Below, piece after piece: positions 24,462-33,467 of a stretch of DNA of 59,968 nucleotides. How positions within the stretch are numbered: position 1 is the stretch's first letter; every line of letters starts with the position of its first letter. The stretch spans positions 1 through 59,968 of the IMG/VR virus record IMGVR_UViG_3300034071_001219. The stretch is one strand, 5' to 3'. A program made the translations under genes and the position numbers. The notes below the pieces were generated by a model. That model had not been told where the DNA came from. It made no database searches and saw only the letters and a list, made by a program, of their open reading frames with translations. Source of the DNA: a virus.

Positions 24462-25313
24462 TTATTTTGTGATTTGATCAATGTAATCTAGTGCCTCTTG
24501 GCTTACAGCAGTTCTAAACCATTTACGGAGACCTCCGTTGGTTTTATTCACTTCTGCTGCCAAAGATCCACCAGCTTGATGTAGTACTTTAACTACCATT
24601 CTATCACCATTTACAGGATCGTCAAGACATAACTGACCATCTTGCACATACAAATTTCTCCAACTATCCCAATGAGTTTCATCTCCCCAAGTGTTACATA
24701 CCCCATAGGAAAGACCAGTTCCCATTAGATCAATAACCTTTGCCGAATATTTTCCACAGTGAAATAGTTGATTCAAAGTGTCTTGTTCATCCCCAAGTCC
24801 GTGAAAATAAGGATCAACTTCAGTCTTGATTCTATATGCTTCTTTGTTTAGATTGTGCCAGTCACACCAAAACTCTTTATTGTTTGAAGCAATCAAACCA
24901 GCATTAATAAACTGTTGTACTGGAATAGGACTACCATTACCAAATGGAGGTAAATGTGCAATCGTGATTCCTTGATGGGAACTTGCTTTACCCAATGAGT
25001 TATTGTTTCTTACTCCAATAATATCTTCATCACTTTCAAATAACTCAGTCAGTGGTCCAGTAACAACGGAGTCTCCATCAATATGAACCACCATATCATA
25101 GTCTTCAATGAATGGTATACAAGTTGGTGCCATCATCCAAACAGGTTGAAGCCAAGGATCAGTTACCTTTGCTTCATCTGTCATCTTAGAATCAAAAATA
25201 AAAAAGTCAATGTCTGGATGAAAGTGTTTAAAAGATTTAACCAGATCTTGAACTCCGATCAAATCAACATAATCATCAGTACACCAAGTGGATACTGCAA
25301 TTCTCTTAGACAT
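24462..25313 (-). CDS. GT-A glycosyltransferase (GT8-like)
   Basis: N-terminal AVSTWCTDDYV and the metal motif VVHIDGDSVVTGPL, then LGDEQDTLNQL and a C-terminal KVLHQAGG like the HxxG of GT8 enzymes. 283 aa. Family assignment is by motif only. Two-nt gaps on either side place it in the operon. Confidence 0.7.
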   Translation of the reverse strand: MSKRIAVSTWCTDDYVDLIGVQDLVKSFKHFHPDIDFFIFDSKMTDEAKVTDPWLQPVWMMAPTCIPFIEDYDMVVHIDGDSVVTGPLTELFESDEDIIGVRNNNSLGKASSHQGITIAHLPPFGNGSPIPVQQFINAGLIASNNKEFWCDWHNLNKEAYRIKTEVDPYFHGLGDEQDTLNQLFHCGKYSAKVIDLMGTGLSYGVCNTWGDETHWDSWRNLYVQDGQLCLDDPVNGDRMVVKVLHQAGGSLAAEVNKTNGGLRKWFRTAVSQEALDYIDQITK

Positions 25314-25315
25314 AA

Positions 25316-25687
25316 TCAGTTATATTTGGGAAGGATCTTTTGCTCTTTTACCTGACTATTAGTGAGTTGATTGATCTCGTTCTTTACATAGAATCTCTGA
25401 TCATTGTTATGATAAACATCCCTTGCAAGTTGGATAAAGGTTTCATCAAAAACTTTATTCTTTTCACAGTTACGAATATTATCCTCAACATCCCAAATAG
25501 TTTTATTCACATCCCTAAGAGAATCAATCAGATTTTGAGGAACATTCAGTTCTTCAACAATAGGAGTGAGATAGTTCAGTTCATATTCAATGTTTTTGAG
25601 TTTCTCCTCACTATCACACTTTTCTTTTTTGATTTCAAGAATCGTCATTTTATCTACGATTTCACCAACAGATACTTCAATCCTCAT
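25316..25687 (-). CDS. DUF6165-like helical protein, 123 aa
   Basis: MRIEVSVGEIVDKMTILEIK then a Glu/Lys/Asn-rich helical body. Proteins of this form accompany glycosyltransferases in surface-polysaccharide clusters; no enzymatic motif is visible. Perhaps an adaptor or chain-length accessory. Confidence 0.7.
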   Translation of the reverse strand: MRIEVSVGEIVDKMTILEIKKEKCDSEEKLKNIEYELNYLTPIVEELNVPQNLIDSLRDVNKTIWDVEDNIRNCEKNKVFDETFIQLARDVYHNNDQRFYVKNEINQLTNSQVKEQKILPKYN

Positions 25688-25699
25688 TTTTCCTCCTAA

Positions 25700-26476
25700 T
25701 CATTTCCATTTATTGAAGGGATATGTATCCCAATTTTTTGCTAGATATTCCTCACCGAAAAGTTTGGTTCCAACATTTCCATCTTTGAATGGTGGCAGTT
25801 CTCTACCTCTCCTAACAAATAGAGAATCTCCCCACATTTCTCTTTGATATGAAGAAGACATTTCCCTAAGTTCAAAACCCCTTTCATCCAACCATTGCAC
25901 AATCTCTTCGTGCGATACGCCAGATTTATGCCTATCATCAAGTGTTGTTTCCAAATCAACAACATTGATATGATCAAGATATTTTTCAAATCCAATCAAG
26001 ACATCAAGTTCTGCACCCTCAACATCAATATTCAAGAAGTCATACTCATTCATATCAATGCCATTTTCTTCAATCACAGTTGCAAGAGTCTTAGTCTTAA
26101 CTTTGATTGAGTTCACTTTATTCCATTCAGGAAGTCCTTGATAAAAACTTGAACCATGCTCAGCAAAGTAAAAGTTTTTGACACAGTTATCTTCACGATA
26201 AACAAACTCATTAAAGATTTGAAATCCCCATTTATCAGCAACTGGTTTTGCCATATTCTGATAGATGTTTGGATTTGCTTCTACACCTACAACTTTATTA
26301 CCAAAAAGTTTAGTATAGCATCCATATTCGATAAAGTCCCAAAGACCAACGTGAATCACACCTTTGGGTTGAACATTAATTCTTTCAAAGATTCCAGTGT
26401 ATTCTGCTGTGGGATTATCCCAAACCGCATATCCCGTCTCTTTATTCCAAGAAGCATAAGGACCTAACATACTCAT
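25700..26476 (-). CDS. FkbM-type methyltransferase
   Basis: SAM-dependent O-methyltransferase family. Motif I region GVIHVGLWDFIEYGCY and VVGVEANP, the FkbM hallmark YDFLNIDVEGAELDVLIGFE, and C-terminal FVRRGRELP. It would methylate a sugar hydroxyl of the glycan. ATGA overlap with the GT10-like gene upstream. Confidence 0.85.
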   Translation of the reverse strand: MSMLGPYASWNKETGYAVWDNPTAEYTGIFERINVQPKGVIHVGLWDFIEYGCYTKLFGNKVVGVEANPNIYQNMAKPVADKWGFQIFNEFVYREDNCVKNFYFAEHGSSFYQGLPEWNKVNSIKVKTKTLATVIEENGIDMNEYDFLNIDVEGAELDVLIGFEKYLDHINVVDLETTLDDRHKSGVSHEEIVQWLDERGFELREMSSSYQREMWGDSLFVRRGRELPPFKDGNVGTKLFGEEYLAKNWDTYPFNKWK

Positions 26477-27276
26477 GAGAAATACCTCCCATAGATATAA
26501 TCTTCTAAAATTTCCATTTCCTTTGCCTTTTCAAGATTTTCTTTTATGGCATCCATCTTACTATAATAGATTTCATCCGATACCTCAAACTCTTCAGTAA
26601 GATCAATGATTCCATCTTTATTAAAGTAATCACCAATATCAGGAGCACCCAGATAAACAGGAATAGTGCCCGTGGCAAAACAATCTAGAAGTTTTTCCGT
26701 AAAGTAAGTTCCATATTGTCCATTCTCAATGGCAACAGAGAACATATAATCACAGAGACCTTCTTCCTTATTTGCGATTTCTTTAAATCCCCTTCCATAC
26801 ATATCAACTTGCCCCCACAGTCTTTCTACCCATTCAAGGCGAAGTTTATGACCTTCACACATAGTCTTGTTAGATGAGATCATAGAAATCATCTTTGTTT
26901 TATCATAGATTTTTGGATCTTGAATCCAAAATCCTTGAGCAGGACACCACTTAAACTTTGGATCAATGGCAAGAAGATCTTGATTGTGGGTAAAGATTGC
27001 ATCAAAAGTTTCAAGATATTTTTCAGGAAACATCCTCACAGAATCTACGATCTGCGGAGTGATGTATTTGGACTCAAGTAACCAACCATATTTTGGTCCA
27101 GGAATGTCGTCTATTTCAGCTTGTCCTAAAGTACTGTCAATATAAAAAGTTGCCTCTCCACTACCGTCCTTGACCCATTCAATATATTTTGACTCTTTCC
27201 CGTGAACAGAGTATCCTTTATTTCCGTTCGTAAGATGAGTAAATGTATTTCCTACAAGATTAAACTTCGTTTTCAT
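26473..27276 (-). CDS. GT10-like fucosyltransferase
   Basis: The C-terminal half carries the alpha-1,3-fucosyltransferase fold signature: SVAIENGQYGTYFTEKLLD, CFATGTIPVYLGAPDIGDYF. The N-terminal half is short and divergent. It would use GDP-fucose or another GDP-6-deoxysugar made by Gmd. Overlaps both neighbours by 4 nt. Confidence 0.82.
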   Translation of the reverse strand: MKTKFNLVGNTFTHLTNGNKGYSVHGKESKYIEWVKDGSGEATFYIDSTLGQAEIDDIPGPKYGWLLESKYITPQIVDSVRMFPEKYLETFDAIFTHNQDLLAIDPKFKWCPAQGFWIQDPKIYDKTKMISMISSNKTMCEGHKLRLEWVERLWGQVDMYGRGFKEIANKEEGLCDYMFSVAIENGQYGTYFTEKLLDCFATGTIPVYLGAPDIGDYFNKDGIIDLTEEFEVSDEIYYSKMDAIKENLEKAKEMEILEDYIYGRYFS

Positions 27277-28202
27277 GGTACAATCAAATCTAATTGTTTA
27301 ATATCAAACTTTGATAACTTAATATCTATAAGATTTTTTGTAAAGGGTCCTTCGCCAAGTTTGCAATACTCATAAAGTGCTCTTGTCGGATCTGGCATAT
27401 TAGGATCTTCATAATCAATAAAGAGCATAAGTTTTAAACAACTAAGATACTTAAACAAATCAAAGATACCAGAACACTGACCAATAATAATAAGGTTCTG
27501 ATGTCTCACAACATAATCTAAAAGATCTTGCAGTTCATACTTGTCTAGTGGTTCAGTTCCTTCAAATGTCTTTTGATTCTTGAAGACATTTGTTTTCTTT
27601 GTCATATTAACGATTACTTTGTATCCCTTCTCCTTCATCTTGGATACAATGTTTTCCCAAAAAGAATCATTGAGTTGATAACTATCACCTCGTTCTGGAA
27701 AAAGAATACAAGTTTTTTCTTCAATATCCTTTGTAGCATTTAGATCATACTCATAAATCTTCTGAAGAATACCAGTATTATGAATATTGTTCAGATGGTC
27801 CCAATCCTTAAAAGGCATATGAGCAACTTTCAACTTGCCATATGTATGTGCATTCTGCACGATTTGTGGATCTTGTGGATAAAATCCATTGCAAGACATT
27901 AAGACTTCTTCTTGATCAATTGGATATCCTTTATAAACCTGGAAATCATCTGGATAAATGACAATCTCCTCACACTTATGAGGAGAAGGAACATAGTTAT
28001 CGAGAATAAACTTGATTCCATTATAGATTCGCTTTTGGCACAGAATCTTATATGGAACAGGAGACCTTGACTCCAAGAATAGAGTTGCAGCAGTTGCGTC
28101 CCCCATTCCCCAACACATTAAGTACCAGTTTTCATTTTGGAAGATCGACTTATCAAGATTCAAAGTTTCTTCAAAGGTTATTTCTCTTACAATCACTGAC
28201 AT
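27273..28202 (-). CDS. Probable GT-B glycosyltransferase, 309 aa
   Basis: Not assignable to a family. GDATAATLFLESRSPVPYKI near the N-terminus and a C-terminal LIIIGQCSGIFDLFKYLSC patch resemble the donor-binding half of heptosyltransferase-like enzymes. Overlaps both neighbours, so it is part of the glycan operon. Confidence 0.55.
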   Translation of the reverse strand: MSVIVREITFEETLNLDKSIFQNENWYLMCWGMGDATAATLFLESRSPVPYKILCQKRIYNGIKFILDNYVPSPHKCEEIVIYPDDFQVYKGYPIDQEEVLMSCNGFYPQDPQIVQNAHTYGKLKVAHMPFKDWDHLNNIHNTGILQKIYEYDLNATKDIEEKTCILFPERGDSYQLNDSFWENIVSKMKEKGYKVIVNMTKKTNVFKNQKTFEGTEPLDKYELQDLLDYVVRHQNLIIIGQCSGIFDLFKYLSCLKLMLFIDYEDPNMPDPTRALYEYCKLGEGPFTKNLIDIKLSKFDIKQLDLIVP

Positions 28203-29083
28203 AAAATATTCTCCAAAATGCCAAAACTTTCCTGTGTTGTATGACTATGAATGTTTGTTGCTTTATAAAGTTTTTTATTAAACCAAATTTCTAAATCTGG
28301 TTTATGAGTATTATCCTGTGTTTGAGTAATCAAGATTTTATTCTCATCCTCAACATTATCATTATGCATTGAAGAAGCAACCGCTGCACCACTAAATCTA
28401 CCAACTATTATATCACAAAAAATACTTAAATACGAGTTGTGTAATATGTCCGAAGGATATTTTCCAAAAACATCTGGGGTATAAAAAATATTTTTATTGG
28501 TAACTTCCTTCGACTCTTTATTAGTATAATAAAAGTCCCAATCTTTATTTTGGTTTGATAGTTTAAGTATTCTATCCAACCAATCTTCATTATCAGTCTG
28601 TCCAGATTTACCTTTATGGTTCAGAAATAAAACTTTCTTTCTACCATTATCCTTTAGGGATTTGATTTTGTTTACAGATTCTTTATCAAGGATGGATTCA
28701 TAATCAAAGTTAATACCCAAGTTATCAGGAACTATAATATCAAACCCATGTTTCCTAAAAATAAAATTCCAGGCACGTCTATGAACAAAGAAAGTGTCCT
28801 CTAGACCTGGAAAAGTTTGATCGGTTTCTGTGTGGGGAATGATTAACTCCGAATATTCCATGTTACATAACCAAGTTGGGATATTAAGATCGCCACATAG
28901 TTCATCAGTAGAAATAAGTCCAGGGACTGTTTTCATGAAAATCTCAGGAAAAACAGTCCCATCAGACCCATAGATGTACTGATAATATTCGTGCTCTGGG
29001 TATTTCTCAACCAGAAGATTGATAAATGGAGCAGCGAATAAAAAGTCACCCAAATGCGCTTCAGTGTAAAAGCAGATCTTCAT
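28193..29083 (-). CDS. GT9-like glycosyltransferase, 296 aa
   Basis: N-terminal CFYTEAHLGDFLFAAPFINL is the LGD start of ADP-heptose-type transferases, and CDIIVGRFSGAAVAS is the matching donor-side motif. Related in layout to the gene just downstream and to 19040-19780. Confidence 0.62.
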   Translation of the reverse strand: MKICFYTEAHLGDFLFAAPFINLLVEKYPEHEYYQYIYGSDGTVFPEIFMKTVPGLISTDELCGDLNIPTWLCNMEYSELIIPHTETDQTFPGLEDTFFVHRRAWNFIFRKHGFDIIVPDNLGINFDYESILDKESVNKIKSLKDNGRKKVLFLNHKGKSGQTDNEDWLDRILKLSNQNKDWDFYYTNKESKEVTNKNIFYTPDVFGKYPSDILHNSYLSIFCDIIVGRFSGAAVASSMHNDNVEDENKILITQTQDNTHKPDLEIWFNKKLYKATNIHSHTTQESFGILENILCQ

Positions 29084-29085
29084 AC

Positions 29086-30153
29086 TCAGACAGGATGATG
29101 CATAGGAGCATCTTTATAAACTTGAGCATTAATCCACTCATACGTTCTACGAATGCCTTCCTCAAGAGTCATTGTATAATCCCAACCCAGTTTTTCACGA
29201 ATCAAATCGTTATTTGAGTTACGACCACGAACACCAAGAGGACCATCAATATGATTCTTCTCTACATTTTTACCGGATACTTTTGCTGCAGTATCTGCAA
29301 GTTGATTGATTGTAACCATTTCCTCAGAACCAATATTCACTGGACCCTCAAAATCAGATTTCATCAAACGACGAGTTGCTTCAATACACTCCTCAATAAA
29401 CAAGAAGGAACGTGTTTGCTCTCCGTCACCCCAAACATCAATTGTTCCACCACTAGGAGAAAGTTCTGCGACCTTGCGACACATAGCAGCAGGAGATTTT
29501 TCTTTACCACCAGTCCAAGTTCCTTCTGGACCAAAGATATTATGGTAGCGAGCAATCCTTACAGGAATGCCATAGTTACGACTGTAGGAGAGGTACAGAC
29601 GCTCCGAGAACAGTTTCTCCCAACCATACTCAGAGTCGGGTCCTGCAGGATATGCATCAGACTCTTTCAGACCAGGATTGTTCACATCCATCTGTGCATA
29701 CTCGGGGTACATGCAAGCAGAAGATGAATAGAAGATTTTAGTTTTGCTTTCTCCAGTAAAATCATTCAGTTTTCTGACAGAATCCAAAATGTTCAAATTA
29801 ATCAGAGCAGAGTTGTGCATCACATCTGCATCATGATCACCAGTAAAGATATATCCAGCACCACCCATATCGGCAGCAAACTGATAAATCTCATCAAAGG
29901 TTTCAATATACCGAGAAGGTACAAAGTGGTAGTAGTTGCCAGAGTATCCTTTAAACTGAACAACTTTTTCTACAAAAATTTGATCAGTTAGATCACCACG
30001 AATAAACTCATTCGCAGATGAGTTAGAGAATTCGGGATACTTGAGATCAACTCCACGAACCCAGTATCCTTCTTCACGAAGTCTCCTTACCATATAACTT
30101 CCAATAAATCCGCCAGCACCACAAACAAGTGCTGTTTTTTGTTTTTCGCCCAT
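29086..30153 (-). CDS. GDP-mannose 3,5-epimerase-like SDR
   Basis: Extended SDR whose sequence closely tracks plant GME: ALVCGAGGFIGSYMVRRLR, QFAADMGGAGYIF, YSSSACMYPEYAQ, YGWEKLFSE (YxxxK), ARYHNIFGPEGTW, MWGDGEQTRSF-like and GVRGRNSNNDLIREKLGW. GME converts GDP-D-mannose to GDP-L-galactose or GDP-L-gulose. The ATG at 30153 follows AAGGAG; the longer frame starts with TTG. Confidence 0.88.
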   Translation of the reverse strand: MGEKQKTALVCGAGGFIGSYMVRRLREEGYWVRGVDLKYPEFSNSSANEFIRGDLTDQIFVEKVVQFKGYSGNYYHFVPSRYIETFDEIYQFAADMGGAGYIFTGDHDADVMHNSALINLNILDSVRKLNDFTGESKTKIFYSSSACMYPEYAQMDVNNPGLKESDAYPAGPDSEYGWEKLFSERLYLSYSRNYGIPVRIARYHNIFGPEGTWTGGKEKSPAAMCRKVAELSPSGGTIDVWGDGEQTRSFLFIEECIEATRRLMKSDFEGPVNIGSEEMVTINQLADTAAKVSGKNVEKNHIDGPLGVRGRNSNNDLIREKLGWDYTMTLEEGIRRTYEWINAQVYKDAPMHHPV

Positions 30154-30192
30154 TCGCAAACTCCTTATTTTGATTAAATTTTATTTTATAGT

Positions 30193-31356
30193 TTAGATAT
30201 TGTCAAGTATATCAGATAATACTTTCATTTGCTGTGATGTTACGAAGTGATTATTCCCAACATATACGCCACTAGTATGTAAAGTCTCCACATTCAGACT
30301 TTCTTTTTGAGTGCAAACTTCATACTTTTTAAAGGCAGGATGCCTTAGAAGGTTTCCACTCACGATTGGTCTATGTTCAATCTCCCTAGAATCAAAGATT
30401 TCTTTCAGTTTATTCATATTATTTGAATCTTTGCAAATGATTGGGAAACAAAAACTACTATTTCCCTGCTTATATTCTGGAGTATAAAACTTGTGAGAGT
30501 TGCGAGCAATAGAAAGACAAAAATCTTTATAGTTTCTTCTACGGATTTCAATCATACCATCAAGTCTCTTTAACTGAGACAACCCCAGAACAGCACAGAC
30601 TTCATGATTTCTAAAGTTATATCCATCAGTCATAAACAGAAACTGTTTTGAAATATCAGGATTTTCCTTTATATACTGTTGGAATCTTTCGGGACTAGAT
30701 TCTCTTGCCATTCCATGACTGCGCTTCATTCGCATCAGTTCATACAGATCTTTATTATTTGTACAAACCATACCACCTTCAATCGTGGTCATGTGATGTC
30801 CGAAGTAGAAACTAAAAGTAGAACCTAAAGAATCTTTTCCTCTACGCACACCTTCATTATTTTCCACACCATGAGACTCGCAAATATCTTCAAGAATAAG
30901 GGCATTTGGAAATAACTGCTTATACTTTTCAACATTTGCTGAAATACCAAGGAGATGAGTGATGAAGATTGCTTTTACATCTGGATGCTTTTTTGCAATA
31001 TACTGAAGATCATCTTCATCAAAACTAAAATTGCGAAGATTGACATCGCAGAAAATAGGAGTAAGTCCAGCCTGAATAACTGGAGCAACATTCGTAACCC
31101 AAGTACAGGCAGGAACGATAACCTTATCACCATCTTGCAGGTTATAGAGTTCTTTAACTGAAGAAATCAGAAGGGAGTTTGCAGTACTACCAGAGGAAAC
31201 ATAAAGTGAATAATCACAACCCAACCAGTTCGACCATTCCTTCTCAAATTCTCTCACTTTTGGTCCGTTTGTTAAACGACTTGTAAAGAGAACAAACTTT
31301 GCCATTTTTAAACGATCGGCAAGAGTGATCGTATCTTTCATTAGTGGCCAATACAT
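30193..31356 (-). CDS. ColD-type PLP dehydrase (DegT fold with active-site His)
   Basis: DegT/DnrJ/EryC1 fold, 387 aa, but the internal aldimine Lys is His in SFYFGHHMTTIEGGM, the hallmark of GDP-4-keto-6-deoxymannose 3-dehydratase ColD. No Fe-S cysteine cluster, unlike the E1-type gene in the same operon. With Gmd encoded just upstream, it would make a GDP-3,6-dideoxy-4-ketosugar (colitose pathway). A start with GGAGG 7 nt before it. Confidence 0.82.
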   Translation of the reverse strand: MYWPLMKDTITLADRLKMAKFVLFTSRLTNGPKVREFEKEWSNWLGCDYSLYVSSGSTANSLLISSVKELYNLQDGDKVIVPACTWVTNVAPVIQAGLTPIFCDVNLRNFSFDEDDLQYIAKKHPDVKAIFITHLLGISANVEKYKQLFPNALILEDICESHGVENNEGVRRGKDSLGSTFSFYFGHHMTTIEGGMVCTNNKDLYELMRMKRSHGMARESSPERFQQYIKENPDISKQFLFMTDGYNFRNHEVCAVLGLSQLKRLDGMIEIRRRNYKDFCLSIARNSHKFYTPEYKQGNSSFCFPIICKDSNNMNKLKEIFDSREIEHRPIVSGNLLRHPAFKKYEVCTQKESLNVETLHTSGVYVGNNHFVTSQQMKVLSDILDNI

Positions 31357-31372
31357 ATCTTATTCCTCCGTA

Positions 31373-32380
31373 TCAAAACCGCAACTCATTCAAGCACATA
31401 TCTCGCACAAGTTCATCAAAACTAATCTTTGGTTCCCATCCCAGTTTTTCTCTTGCTTTTGACGAATCACCAATCAATGTATCAACTTCAGATGGACGGA
31501 AATACTTTTCACTGACTCGGATTACAACTTTGTCACTTACAGTATCAATACCAACCTCATCAAGACCTTCACCTTCCCAACGAATATCCATACCAAAGTA
31601 AGGAGCACACTTTTCAACAAACTCACGAACAGAATGCTGCTCTTCAGTTGCAATCACATAATCATCAGGTTCATCTTGTTGAAGCATTAACCACATAGCA
31701 TCAACGAAGTCTTTTGCATGTCCCCAATCACGTTTTGCATTTAGATTGCCCAGTTGAACACAATCAAGAAGACCTGATTTGACCTTGGAAAGTCCGATCA
31801 CAACTTTACGGGTTACAAAAGTTTCACCACGACGGGGAGACTCGTGATTGAAAAGAATCCCAGAACTTGCATGAATACCCATCGATTCACGATAGTTTTT
31901 AGTAATCCAATGCCCATAGAGTTTTGCTACACCATAAGGAGAGCGTGGATAGAATTGAGTCGTTTCCCTTTGAGGAATTTCTTGGACCAATCCAAACATT
32001 TCCGAAGTCGATGCTTGATAGAAACGGACATCATTCTCCATTCCAAGAATACAAAGACTGTGCAAAATCCTTACTGTACCAAGTGCATCAACTTCAGCAG
32101 TGTATGCAGGCATCTGAAAGGAAACTTTTACATGACTTTGCGCAGCAAGATTATAGATCTCAGTTGGTTTAACATCACTAATAACGTGAAGAATATTAGT
32201 TGAATCGGTTAAGTCGGCATGATGTAAAATAACATCAGAGGACAAATGATCAATTCTGGTATTATTGATCGTGGAACTCCTTCGTATAGTTCCATGAACT
32301 TCATAACCTTTGGATAAAAGAAGTTCTGCAAGATATGATCCATCTTGTCCAGTAATTCCAGTAATAAGTGCTCTTTTCAT
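31373..32380 (-). CDS. gmd: GDP-mannose 4,6-dehydratase
   Basis: Converts GDP-D-mannose to GDP-4-keto-6-deoxymannose. [53 protein letters not shown] (YxxxK) and [17 protein letters not shown] are all diagnostic. 335 aa from the ATG at 32380 (a TTG precedes it in frame). First gene of the glycan module, behind a terminator with a promoter built into it. Confidence 0.95.
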   Translation of the reverse strand: MKRALITGITGQDGSYLAELLLSKGYEVHGTIRRSSTINNTRIDHLSSDVILHHADLTDSTNILHVISDVKPTEIYNLAAQSHVKVSFQMPAYTAEVDALGTVRILHSLCILGMENDVRFYQASTSEMFGLVQEIPQRETTQFYPRSPYGVAKLYGHWITKNYRESMGIHASSGILFNHESPRRGETFVTRKVVIGLSKVKSGLLDCVQLGNLNAKRDWGHAKDFVDAMWLMLQQDEPDDYVIATEEQHSVREFVEKCAPYFGMDIRWEGEGLDEVGIDTVSDKVVIRVSEKYFRPSEVDTLIGDSSKAREKLGWEPKISFDELVRDMCLNELRF

Positions 32381-32399
32381 ACGCAAAATATTTTTCTAT

Positions 32400-32436
32400 A
32401 TTATACAAAAAAAGAGGAGTTTATGCAACTCCTCTT
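32400..32436 (-). promoter_or_regulatory. Terminator hairpin with embedded promoter upstream of gmd
   Basis: Hairpin arms 32412-32421 and 32427-32436 (AAGAGGAGTT/AACTCCTCTT) followed by TTTTTTT on the minus strand. TTGCAT in the loop (32423-32428), a 17-bp spacer and TATAAT (32400-32405) make a promoter reading into gmd. So upstream transcripts end here and the glycan operon starts afresh. Confidence 0.7.
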
Positions 32437-32443
32437 ATGTAAC

Positions 32444-32539
32444 TCAGGCTCGCCACCAATTCTTTGACTGGAAATTGGAAACCAGGCGGGAGAGAGTCCC
32501 ATCCGCACCACTTGCTCTTAGGAGAAGCAAGAAACTCAT
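32444..32539 (-). CDS. Possible 31-aa peptide before gmd
   Basis: MSFLLLLRASGADGTLSRLV then SNFQSKNWWRA. The frame is open further upstream (KWWSQYDPI) without a start codon, so this could be the tail of a degraded gene. No ribosome site. The 32381-32570 interval holds nothing else but the hairpin. Confidence 0.3.
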   Translation of the reverse strand: MSFLLLLRASGADGTLSRLVSNFQSKNWWRA

Positions 32540-32570
32540 AATAGGGTCATATTGACTCCACCACTTAGTT

Positions 32571-32798
32571 TTAAGAAACTAAGAAAAGTTGGGATAGTTT
32601 TGATATCTCGGAAATACCAAAGAATGCTATCAGAAATAACACATCCCAAAGTTTAAGTTTGATTGCAAAAGGAATACCGAGCAGACCTCCAATAAACTTT
32701 ATAATCAAACCATTTTTAAAATCTCCCCATAACATGATTTGGTAACCAAGTAAGAGGAGAAAGTTCCCGATGTATCTCAGGAGACTTGTTTTAGACAT
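32571..32798 (-). CDS. Small membrane protein, 75 aa
   Basis: Very hydrophobic, with two or three helices (YIGNFLLLLGYQIMLWG, IIKFIGGLLGIPFAI, WDVLFLIAFFGISEI). Not recognised. It ends the run of small genes ahead of the gmd terminator. Confidence 0.6.
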   Translation of the reverse strand: MSKTSLLRYIGNFLLLLGYQIMLWGDFKNGLIIKFIGGLLGIPFAIKLKLWDVLFLIAFFGISEISKLSQLFLVS

Positions 32799-32845
32799 TA
32801 GGGGTTTGCTCCCGACCAGTGCTGTTATAGACCATCCGTGTCTAT

Positions 32846-33097
32846 TTACTCATCATCGTCTTTTACATAGCAAGGAACTCGATCTGGATCTAACCAACAT
32901 GTATAATCATAATCTTCCATGGCAGTCATCAACTGCATTTCATTATCACAAAGATACATATCACGATATCTTCCAGTATATGAGTCTACCTTTTGAATGC
33001 GATAATCAGGTTTTCCATTGATTTCTAAAATCCCAACTTGAACATAACGATAGGGAAACCGTTCCATAAGAACGGTTGGTTTCCTGATTACTTTCAT
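32846..33097 (-). CDS. Conserved small acidic protein, 83 aa
   Basis: Begins MKVIRKPTVLMERFPYRYVQ and ends DPDRVPCYVKDDDE. ATGA overlap with the preceding gene. Looks cytosolic; function unknown. Confidence 0.65.
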   Translation of the reverse strand: MKVIRKPTVLMERFPYRYVQVGILEINGKPDYRIQKVDSYTGRYRDMYLCDNEMQLMTAMEDYDYTCWLDPDRVPCYVKDDDE

Positions 33098-33312
33098 CCC
33101 GCTACTTCAACTGATTCAAGATCTGCAAGAACATATTCCATAAGCATTTCATAGTCATCTAGAGGATCACCAGAGAATACTACACCTTCGTTTTCATAGT
33201 ACCGACGAACCTTTTTGTAGAGTTTCGGATTCTTCACATCAAGGTAGAACTCGCCGTTTGCCGCACCACGAAGGGTTTGAACGTCTTTCTTGAATTTTGC
33301 TGTAAGAGTCAT
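33094..33312 (-). CDS. Conserved small protein, 72 aa
   Basis: MTLTAKFKKDVQTLRGAANG start; the ATG at 33312 is chosen because a longer frame would read through a tRNA gene and its promoter. Mixed charged composition, acidic C-terminus. A TTGACT/TATAAT promoter lies 23 nt upstream. Confidence 0.72.
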   Translation of the reverse strand: MTLTAKFKKDVQTLRGAANGEFYLDVKNPKLYKKVRRYYENEGVVFSGDPLDDYEMLMEYVLADLESVEVAG

Positions 33313-33334
33313 TGTTTTGAATGTTGACCTTAGT

Positions 33335-33363
33335 ATTATAAGGGTTTGACTTAAAGAAGTCAA
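33335..33363 (-). promoter_or_regulatory. Sigma70-type promoter between tRNA-Met and the small-gene pair
   Basis: TTGACT (33358-33363), 17-bp spacer, TATAAT (33335-33340). Confidence 0.7.
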
Positions 33364-33389
33364 GATGGACCGGTGCCAATCTGTCCCAG

Positions 33390-33463
33390 TGCTCGTTGTG
33401 GGGAACGATCCCACCTATGCCGATTTATGAGATCGGTGCATTCACCAGATTGCTAAACGAGCA
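33390..33463 (-). tRNA. tRNA-Met(CAT) or Ile2(CAT), unusual T-loop
   Basis: Acceptor TGCTCGT/ACGAGCA, anticodon stem CCGAT/ATCGG with loop CTCATAA. The T-loop is ATCGTTC, not TTCRANY: 54 and 58 look swapped (A54, T58). CAT could be elongator Met or lysidine-modified Ile. Confidence 0.75.
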
Positions 33464-33467
33464 AGGT

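Noticed and set aside
32444-32570. Riboswitch (for example a wcaG-type RNA) upstream of gmd
   Set aside because: The interval is better explained by an open coding-like frame plus a terminator with a promoter inside; I cannot match a known riboswitch consensus. A covariance search with Rfam models would decide.
33094-33414. Longer start at 33414 for the 72-aa gene
   Set aside because: It would translate a tRNA 3' end and a sigma70 promoter; the ATG at 33312 begins the conserved-looking part.
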